56,696 nucleotides of DNA from Bifidobacterium hapali. GTDB lineage: Bacteria > Actinomycetota > Actinomycetes > Actinomycetales > Bifidobacteriaceae. The notes under the pieces are model-generated. The model worked only from the letters and a program-made list of their open reading frames with translations, had not been told where the DNA came from and ran no database searches. Shown here in pieces: positions 51,102-56,696 of this stretch (the first letter of the stretch is position 1; every line of letters begins with the position of its first letter). Both the position numbers and the translations under genes were made by a program. Where the stretch lies: NCBI RefSeq assembly GCF_002259755.1, contig NZ_MWWY01000036.1, positions 85 to 56,780 on the forward strand, in the 5' to 3' direction.

Positions 51102-52109
51102 TCACTGGGCTTTACCAGCGGAACGAGAGTACGGATCGATAGCATCGCGCAGACCGTCACCGATCAGCTGCACAGAGAACGTCAGCATGATCAGCACGAT
51201 CGACGGGAAAATCAGCACCCACGGAGCAGTCAAAATCACCGACTGACCATCGTTCAGTAGCGTACCGAGCGAAGTATCAGGAGCCTTAATACCAAGGCCA
51301 AGGAAGCTCAGCGATGTTTCAGAACCAACGGCACCAACCACGCCGAGCACCGTGTTAATAATCAGTACTGAGCCAAGGTTCGGCACAAGGTGGCGCAGAA
51401 TAATCGTGAACGAACCGACGCCCATGAACTTAGCCGCGCGCACATAATCAAGCTCTCGCAAACTCAACGTCAACGTTCGCAACACACGGGCATAACCAAT
51501 CCAACCGAACACCACGAGACCGAAGATCAGCCAGATCCAGCCGCTCATACCAGACGACGAACGCACCATCATAGCGATGAGCAGGAAGGACGGCACCACG
51601 AGCAGCATATCGAGAAGCCACATGCCCACGCGCTCAAACCAGCCTTGGAAGAACGCGATCGACGTACCGATAATCGCAGCGAGAATCGTCGTACCGATCG
51701 AGCTGACAATACCGATAATCAGTGAACGACCAAGGCCATGCACGATCATCGCATACATATCAGAACCGCCAGAAGTGGTACCCAGCCAGTGATCAGCGTT
51801 CGGCGCAGATGCCAGTGCTGCGAAATCGATATCGTCGTAACGATACTTGCCCAGCTTCGAGCCGAACAGTGCGAAGAAGATGAGCACCAGCAACAGCACA
51901 AGACCAAACACGGCAGACGGGCGACGCATAAAACGACGCACGTACAGCGTCATGCGACCTGTGCGCTTGAACTCGCCCTCTTCCTTATTGGAATCAGAGA
52001 TCGCTTCGCTCTCCTGCGCCAGCACAGAATCGGCAACAGCCTCATCTTTCGGATCGAGATCGAGATGAGCTTCCGCAGTTTCGGATTGATTGAGATTATC
52101 GTTTGCCAT
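51102..52109 (-). CDS. Oligopeptide ABC transporter permease (OppC type)
   Basis: 335 residues. A long acidic N-terminal tail (residues 1-50, many Asp and Glu) precedes the first helix PSAVFGLVLLLVLIFFALFG. The family motif LSFLGLGIKAPDTSLG is present, preceded by the EAA-type loop YVRAAKFMGVGSFTIILRHL. It ends GDGLRDAIDPYSRS, as OppC does. It is 28 bases before the double ATPase gene and 36 after OppB, so all three are one transcript. Confidence 0.9.
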   Translation of the reverse strand: MANDNLNQSETAEAHLDLDPKDEAVADSVLAQESEAISDSNKEEGEFKRTGRMTLYVRRFMRRPSAVFGLVLLLVLIFFALFGSKLGKYRYDDIDFAALASAPNADHWLGTTSGGSDMYAMIVHGLGRSLIIGIVSSIGTTILAAIIGTSIAFFQGWFERVGMWLLDMLLVVPSFLLIAMMVRSSSGMSGWIWLIFGLVVFGWIGYARVLRTLTLSLRELDYVRAAKFMGVGSFTIILRHLVPNLGSVLIINTVLGVVGAVGSETSLSFLGLGIKAPDTSLGTLLNDGQSVILTAPWVLIFPSIVLIMLTFSVQLIGDGLRDAIDPYSRSAGKAQ

Positions 52110-52145
52110 AATCGAATGCTTCCTTCCTTGGTGCGCCTTGGTGCG

Positions 52146-53129
52146 TCAGCTCAGGCGGATGCGCGGATCAAGCCATGCCGCGAGGATATCGGCAAGCAAT
52201 GCGCCGGTCAGCGTGCACACGCCACCGAACGCGGCGATGCAGACTGAACCGTTGATATCGTTCGTGTTGATAGCCGTAACGAAGTAACGACCGAGGCCGT
52301 TGACAGCGAACACCGTTTCCGTGATGACCGCGCCGGTGAACACGCCGGTGATCGAGAATGCGACGTTCACAGTGGTGGGGATGAGGGAGGTGCGCAGTGC
52401 GTGCTTGCGGATGGCCTTGTTGAGCGTCAAGCCTTTAGCGCGAGCCGTGCGCACGTAGTCGGCGTTCATCGTGTCGAGCAGGTAGGTGCGCTGCGTGAGG
52501 TGGTAGCTGACAGTGCCCGGGATGGCCATGACGATCGTCGGCAAAATGATGTGCTGCAGGAAGTCAAGCAGCCACATGAGCGGATTCGAGCCTTGATATG
52601 ACGACAATCCAGTGACGTAGAAGATACGCACGCCGACGCCGTTGTTGATAGCGATAGCAATAATCACTACGAACAAGCCGAGCACGGCAGCCGGGATGAC
52701 GAGGAAGAAGGTCGCGAGCATGTTGAGCGTGCGATCCTGCCACTTGTACTGGCGGATGGCTGTGTACACGCCGATGCTCACGCCAGCGACAATGCCGATA
52801 ATCGTGGCGAGCGTAACCAGTTCGACCGACGACCAAATACGCGAAGCGATAGCCGGGCCGACCGGCGACTGATCAGGAGCCAGACCCCAATCCCAGCGGG
52901 TGAAGATGCCCTTCAGCCAGCGGAAATAACGAAGAATCACCGGCGTCTGATCGTTGATGTTAGCCAGATCCAGCGAATGATTGATCGACTCAACCGGTGG
53001 ATGCGGATGACGATCCATGTAGTTTGAACGCGGGTCCATGAATGCACTGGCGAGGAAATACGTCATCGACACTGCCACGAACAGCATGACGACATAATTC
53101 ACGATGCGCTTGACGATGTATTTGAGCAC
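52146..53129 (-). CDS. Oligopeptide ABC transporter permease (OppB type)
   Basis: 327 residues; start with TTGGAGGTGAAGG. First helix IVKRIVNYVVMLFVAVSMTY, a large external loop (about 30-100), then five helices. The EAA-type loop is YVRTARAKGLTLNKAIRKHA. It is the first gene of the Opp operon, reading away from pepC across a 295-base divergent promoter region. With OppC it forms the channel for peptides brought by the lipoprotein encoded downstream. Confidence 0.9.
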   Translation of the reverse strand: MLKYIVKRIVNYVVMLFVAVSMTYFLASAFMDPRSNYMDRHPHPPVESINHSLDLANINDQTPVILRYFRWLKGIFTRWDWGLAPDQSPVGPAIASRIWSSVELVTLATIIGIVAGVSIGVYTAIRQYKWQDRTLNMLATFFLVIPAAVLGLFVVIIAIAINNGVGVRIFYVTGLSSYQGSNPLMWLLDFLQHIILPTIVMAIPGTVSYHLTQRTYLLDTMNADYVRTARAKGLTLNKAIRKHALRTSLIPTTVNVAFSITGVFTGAVITETVFAVNGLGRYFVTAINTNDINGSVCIAAFGGVCTLTGALLADILAAWLDPRIRLS

Positions 53130-53396
53130 CCTTCACCTCCAATAAAACTTATTAAGGATTAACCCAGCGAGATGACTAGGCAAAATAGAATCCACTATAT
53201 GAGATGGGGTATTGACGTATCTTTGATTCAGATGTATTGCCAAATCGTTGCTACAAGGGCAATTGAACGGTATTAGACCCGTTTGTTAATTTTGTATTTC
53301 ATAATCGTGGAGAACAAGCGTTCTACAATGCGACAAGGGTTCATCTCACGCATGACCATTCATGACCGGCTGACTGTCCCACCATATATCGCTCTA

Positions 53397-53402
53397 TATA
53401 AT
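53397..53402 (+). promoter_or_regulatory. Candidate -10 box of pepC
   Basis: TATAAT at 53397-53402 lies 22 bases before the pepC start, giving a short leader with AAAGGAAG as ribosome site. No convincing -35 box is seen at 17 bases. The region 53130-53396 is AT-rich and contains nothing else I can name. Confidence 0.35.
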
Positions 53403-53424
53403 CGCCATATATAAAGGAAGCATC

Positions 53425-54912
53425 ATGGCAAATAACGTAGCCATCAAACCTGAGCTACTGACTAAGTACGCCGCCGACTTCAACGCCGACCGCGCCAACC
53501 TCATCGCCGCCGACGCAGCCGTATCCACCGGTGTGCTCAAAGCCGCCACCGACTATCGCGGTGCACGCGAACTGCCGCGCGACTTCTCCATCGAACTCAA
53601 GCAGGGCACGATCACCAATCAGGAGCACTCCGGACGTTGCTGGATGTTCGCTTCACTCAACACGCTGCGTTACGAACTTATGCATCGTTGGAATCTTGAG
53701 GATTTCGAGTTTTCCGAAACCTACCTGTTCTTCTGGGATGCGATGGAAAAGTCCAACACATATCTCGAAAACGTGCTCGCCACGCTCGATGAGCCGACCG
53801 ACAGCCGCGTGTTCGAGGCTATCAACTGGGGGCCGTCTGACGATGGCGGCTGGTGGCAGATGTTCGCAGCTCTCGTGAACAAGTACGGTCTTATGCCCAA
53901 GAGCGCGTACCCTGAGTCTGCTAACTCGCGCGATTCTGAGGATTTCAAGCAGTATCTCAACTCGAAGCTGCACGCGTTTGCGGCTGAGCTGCGTCGTCGT
54001 CATGCTGCAGATGGCGCTTCGGCGGACGAGCTGCGCGCGGTGAAGGACGAGTATATGTCGGTTGTGTACCGCATCTGCGCGATTTCGCTTGGCGAGCCGC
54101 CGGCAACGTTCGATTGGTTTGTGCGGACGAAGGATGACGCGGACGAGAAGGAGAAGGGTGCGGGGAAGGACGCCGGATGCAAGTGCGGTAAGGATGCGGC
54201 TGAGTCCGATGCTGAAAAGTCCTGCAAGTGCAGCGGCGACAAGGCTGACGATAAGAAGCACTCCGGGATCGACGATCGTCCAGTCATTCGCGAAACCGGC
54301 ATCACGCCGCTCGAGTTCTATAAGAAGTACGTGCCAGTCGACGTCAACGACTTCGCAACGCTCTGCAACTCCCCGATGGCCGCTACGCCGTTCGGCAAGC
54401 GCTATCGTATCAAGTACAGCGCGAACGTGGCTGAAGCTGGCGACATGGAGTTCGTCAACGTGCCGCTTGACGTGTTCAAGAAGGCTGCCGTGGATCAACT
54501 TACCGCCGGTCACCCGATTTGGTTCGCTTGCGATTGCACGCAATTCGCGCTGCGCAAGGGTGGTTTCTTCGACCAGTCCGTCGTGCGTGTTGACCGTCTG
54601 TTCGGTACTGATTTCCCGCTCGACAAGGCCGATGGGCTCGAATATGGCGACAGCCCAAGCAACCACGCGATGACGTTCACCGGCGTGAATCTCGATGCAG
54701 ACGGCAAGCCGAACCGTTGGAAGGTTGAGAACAGCTGGGGCAAGGATAACGGCGTGGATGGCTACTACGTGATGTCCGACGCGTGGTTCGACCGCTTCGT
54801 CACCGAGCTCATTATTCGCAAGGAATACCTCGACGACGCTACGCGCACTCTACTCACCGCTGAACCGGTTGAACTCGAGCCGTGGCAGCCACTCACCAAG
54901 CGCTGCGCGTGA
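53425..54912 (+). CDS. pepC: Aminopeptidase C (bleomycin hydrolase family, C1B)
   Basis: 495 residues. The papain-type triad is Cys72 in EHSGRCWMFASLN, His414 in SNHAMTFTGV and Asn436 in VENSWGKDNG, with Gln65-type oxyanion residues in TITNQEH. The family forms cytosolic hexamers that trim peptides from the N-terminus, a fit with the Opp transporter next door. It is about 50 residues longer than usual: residues 236-284 form a Lys/Asp-rich insert with two Cys-Lys-Cys pairs (Cys252, 254, 267, 269). Codons there stay in the host style. The start has AAAGGAAG. Confidence 0.93.
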   Translation: MANNVAIKPELLTKYAADFNADRANLIAADAAVSTGVLKAATDYRGARELPRDFSIELKQGTITNQEHSGRCWMFASLNTLRYELMHRWNLEDFEFSETYLFFWDAMEKSNTYLENVLATLDEPTDSRVFEAINWGPSDDGGWWQMFAALVNKYGLMPKSAYPESANSRDSEDFKQYLNSKLHAFAAELRRRHAADGASADELRAVKDEYMSVVYRICAISLGEPPATFDWFVRTKDDADEKEKGAGKDAGCKCGKDAAESDAEKSCKCSGDKADDKKHSGIDDRPVIRETGITPLEFYKKYVPVDVNDFATLCNSPMAATPFGKRYRIKYSANVAEAGDMEFVNVPLDVFKKAAVDQLTAGHPIWFACDCTQFALRKGGFFDQSVVRVDRLFGTDFPLDKADGLEYGDSPSNHAMTFTGVNLDADGKPNRWKVENSWGKDNGVDGYYVMSDAWFDRFVTELIIRKEYLDDATRTLLTAEPVELEPWQPLTKRCA

Positions 54913-54938
54913 TTCGCTGGCGGCTGCGGCAAAGCTGA

Positions 54939-55044
54939 CTGAGGGGTAGTTCACAAACATATGCCAAAGTTGGTTTAACAGAGCCACATTCTTGCCACAT
55001 TCTTGCCACACAACCGATTTTTAACGATTTTTGCGTTGTGTGGC
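54939..55044. repeat. Half palindrome and GCCACACAAC hairpin after pepC
   Basis: CTGACTGAGGGGTAGTTCAC at 54938-54957 is a left arm of the TGAGGGGTAGTT family without its partner. At 55005-55044 GCCACACAAC pairs with GTTGTGTGGC over a loop containing CGATTTTTAACGATTTTTGC. CCACATTCTTG is repeated twice just before it (54983-55004). Confidence 0.6.
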
Positions 55045-55171
55045 AAGACGGCGTGCCACACAAGCTCGTTATAGCGGTAAAACGCTGTTACGTGGCAATG
55101 CTCGATTCAGCAAAACCGCGGAAATCCGCCATTCTTGAAAATGGGCCTGCTGTGGCTTCCAACACTGCCGT

Positions 55172-55212
55172 GCCACACAACGCAAAAAACGGCAATTTTT
55201 GCGTTGTGTGGC
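55172..55212. repeat. Long GCCACACAACGC hairpin
   Basis: GCCACACAACGCAAAAA at 55172-55188 pairs perfectly with TTTTTGCGTTGTGTGGC at 55196-55212 around a 7-base loop. It shares its arms with the hairpin at 55005-55044, from which it is separated by about 130 bases without a gene. The T-run inside the arms gives terminator character in both directions. Confidence 0.75.
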
Positions 55213-55315
55213 AGGAATTGACACGAGTTGACATAGCTATGTCCAGCACCCTGCGTCAGAAATTCATTTAAAGAGTTCGCGGCTCCCCTTGTCAGGGGAG
55301 CTGGCCGCGAAGCGG

Positions 55316-55373
55316 GCTGAGGCGTAGTCACACCACTGGAACGTTCAACCCGTGTAACTACCCCTCAGTCAGC
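55316..55373. repeat. TGAGGGGTAGTT palindrome, decayed copy
   Basis: GCTGAGGCGTAGTCACAC at 55316 and GTGTAACTACCCCTCAGTC ending near 55370 are imperfect arms around ACTGGAACGTTCAACC. It stands downstream of the gene stump at 55405 on the minus strand, the same terminator-like place as the other copies. A CTCCCCTTGTCAGGGGAG hairpin adjoins it at 55283-55300. Confidence 0.65.
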
Positions 55374-55404
55374 TTCGCAGCCAGCTCGTCCTGCAAGTAA
55401 GGAC

Positions 55405-55535
55405 TCGTTATGCGCGTGTCTCGCGGGCGATATCGGTGCCGCTTTCGGTATCATCCTCGGTGAACTGACGCACTTCAGTGATGTTGCCGTTTTCGTCACG
55501 TTGAACCACATACACTTCGTATGAGCACCAACCAG
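55405..55535 (-). pseudogene. Unrecognised gene, C-terminal stump cut by the IS110 element
   Basis: On the minus strand about 40 codons read YEVYVVQRDENGNITEVRQF, TEDDTESGTDIARETRA and stop at about 55407. Composition and codon choice look coding, and a terminator-like palindrome follows. Upstream the frame meets stop codons at about 55540, where the insertion element begins. I do not recognise the family; the acidic tail resembles the end of a cytosolic protein. Confidence 0.55.
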
Positions 55536-55544
55536 ATACCCATT

Positions 55545-55800
55545 ACTATGTTTGGTAGGTCCCGAATGGTCGGGGCCGGGTCGCCGGTTCCGGTATGACT
55601 TTCCTGCCCTGTTATTGATGATCCGGGGGGTGTTGTCGCCGGGAGCGGGGGCGTTCGCAGACCGCTGATAGGAACCAGGCCGGCCGTATGGACGCTTCGG
55701 GACGCATGGCGCAGGTCTCTTCGTAATGTGGATGCGGCGCGGGCGTCCGGACCTTCTTGCAGGGTCCACGGCGGCCGGAAACCTTCATGACGGGAGGGAT
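55545..55800 (+). ncRNA. IS110-type leader, candidate bridge RNA
   Basis: About 250 bases of non-coding, stem-rich sequence separate the insertion point from the transposase start (for example CCCGAATGGTCGGGG at 55561-55575 and GGTCGCCGGTTCC nearby). In the IS110 group, known from IS621, a bridge RNA that pairs with target and donor DNA is encoded in just this left-end stretch. The placement is the evidence; I could not fold it or define its loops, so limits are approximate. Confidence 0.45.
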
Positions 55801-55804
55801 GACG

Positions 55805-56696
55805 ATGACTCCGGACGACATCGACGTGTGGGTCGGACTGGACGTGGGCAAGAGCGCGCACCACGCGCACGCCCTCGACCACGACGGCAACACCCTGTAC
55901 GACAAGCCACTCAAACAGGACGAGAAGGCCATCCGCACGATGCTGGAGAAGCTCTCCAGACGCGGGCGCGTGCTGCTGGTCGTCGACCAGCCCAACACCA
56001 TCGGCTCCCTGCCGCTGACCGTGGCCCGGAGCATGGGCGTACAGGTCGCCTACCTGCCCGGCACCGCGATGCGCAGGACCGCGCAATTGCTGCCCGGAAC
56101 CGCGAAGACCGACCGGAGGGACGCGTACGTGATCGCATGGGCCGCGCTCAAAATCCCCGAAAGCCTCAGGGACGCAGGACCGGACGACGAGACCCTCGCC
56201 GCCCTGAAGATCCTCGCGGGCCACGACGAGGACCTCGCCCACGAATCCACCCGCCACATCAACCGGCTACGCAGCCTGCTCCTGCAGACCCACCCCGCAT
56301 TCGAACGCGTCCTGAAGGGCGAACGCGTCACCCGCGACGCGACCCTCGCCCTGCTCGAACGCTACGGAGGCCCCATGGGCATGCGCGAGGCTGGCATCGA
56401 ACAGGTCAGACGATGGGCCAAGGACAAGGGGATACGTGCCGAACGCATCATCGACGACATGTTCAAGGCCATCGGTGAACAGACCGTTACCGTACCCGGC
56501 ACCGACATGGCCGAGACCATCATCCCCTCGATCGCCCGCGACATCAAACAGATCAAGGACCGGCGCCGCAACCTCGCCTCGCAGGTCGAGGAGCTCCTCA
56601 ACGATCACCCTCTTCTCACGGTCCTGACGTCGATGCCCGGGATAGGCGCCAGGACCGCAAGCAACATCCTCCTCGCAATCGGCGGGAACATCTCGA
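55805..56696 (+). CDS. IS110-family transposase (DEDD recombinase), 3' end outside window
   Basis: 297 codons are visible from the ATG at 55805, preceded by GGGAGGG; an ATG two codons earlier overlaps that site. The DEDD RuvC-like domain has Asp in VGLDVGKSAH, Asp in LLVVDQPNT and Asp-Asp in AKTDRRDAYV. The central coiled-coil and the start of the Tnp_20 domain (LTVLTSMPGIGARTASNILL) follow; the catalytic serine of that domain lies beyond the edge. It carries out RNA-guided recombination in known relatives. Confidence 0.9.
   Translation, partial: MTPDDIDVWVGLDVGKSAHHAHALDHDGNTLYDKPLKQDEKAIRTMLEKLSRRGRVLLVVDQPNTIGSLPLTVARSMGVQVAYLPGTAMRRTAQLLPGTAKTDRRDAYVIAWAALKIPESLRDAGPDDETLAALKILAGHDEDLAHESTRHINRLRSLLLQTHPAFERVLKGERVTRDATLALLERYGGPMGMREAGIEQVRRWAKDKGIRAERIIDDMFKAIGEQTVTVPGTDMAETIIPSIARDIKQIKDRRRNLASQVEELLNDHPLLTVLTSMPGIGARTASNILLAIGGNIS

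Larger units (their letters stand above)
55545..56696 (+). mobile_element. IS110-family insertion sequence (partial, runs off the window)
   Basis: The element starts between the stump at 55535 and the leader and continues beyond the right edge. It consists of the leader and the recombinase gene. No terminal inverted repeats are expected in this group and none is seen. The right end is outside the window. Confidence 0.75.

Noticed and set aside
55726..56478. 250-codon Arg-rich frame overlapping the IS110 transposase
   Set aside because: It is a shifted reading of the transposase gene, whose own frame has the DEDD residues and a ribosome site.

Overview
The window looks like accessory chromosome of a Bifidobacterium. 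The evidence is a high-GC actinobacterial codon style, strong AGGAGG-like ribosome sites, bifidobacterial-type GH127/GH43/GH51/GH36 sugar genes without secreted domains, LacI regulators paired with CUT1 ABC transporters, and IS3, IS256 and IS110 elements at the edges. The species cannot be fixed from the sequence alone; B. longum or a close relative is my guess.

Layout. 1-422: an IS3-family end inserted in the start of an IS256-family transposase gene. 618-8267 (minus): a peptide-uptake operon with lipoprotein, two permeases, fused double ATPase, a C39-like cysteine peptidase and an AraC regulator. 8628-10817: GH127 beta-L-arabinofuranosidase. 11092-15959: two unrelated-looking AAA ATPases with nuclease-fold-like C-termini, each behind an unusual repeat-bearing promoter, set into sugar genes (a GH43 and a GH35 stump). 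16359-22109: GH43 and a lipoprotein-LplB-LplC transporter sharing a 15-base operator. 22296-29240: a scarred region of GH51, GH43, a VOC protein and a LacI gene mixed with stumps of LacI, GH127, a binding protein and an ABC exporter. 29245-33495: GH35 and GH43, the full copies of the stump cassette at 12818-14340. 33691-34262: a strictly 63-base-periodic hairpin array. 34401-37814: LplC and a beheaded LplB back to back with a beheaded LacI, then an intact LacI. 38055-45771: GH36 alpha-galactosidase, a heterodimeric ABC exporter and an aldo/keto reductase. 46804-53129: a second Opp-type peptide transporter. 53425-54912: PepC with a cysteine-rich insert. 55405-56696: a gene stump cut by an IS110-family element whose leader may encode a bridge RNA.

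How it works together. The glycosidases (GH127, GH51, three GH43, GH35, GH36) fit intracellular breakdown of arabinose- and galactose-containing plant glycans imported by the CUT1 transporters and controlled by LacI repressors. The two peptide transporters, the C39-like peptidase and PepC fit peptide import and cytosolic hydrolysis. The region has been heavily reshaped: at least seven gene stumps, a duplicated GH35-GH43 cassette with a near-identical tract, and a GC-mosaic GH51 gene.

Most interesting non-coding structure: (i) four 33-base-spaced copies of a TGCAAATTGCA-type motif before the first ATPase, and a 45-base perfect palindrome carrying the same core before the second; (ii) three palindrome arrays of different sequence but the same 62-63-base pitch.
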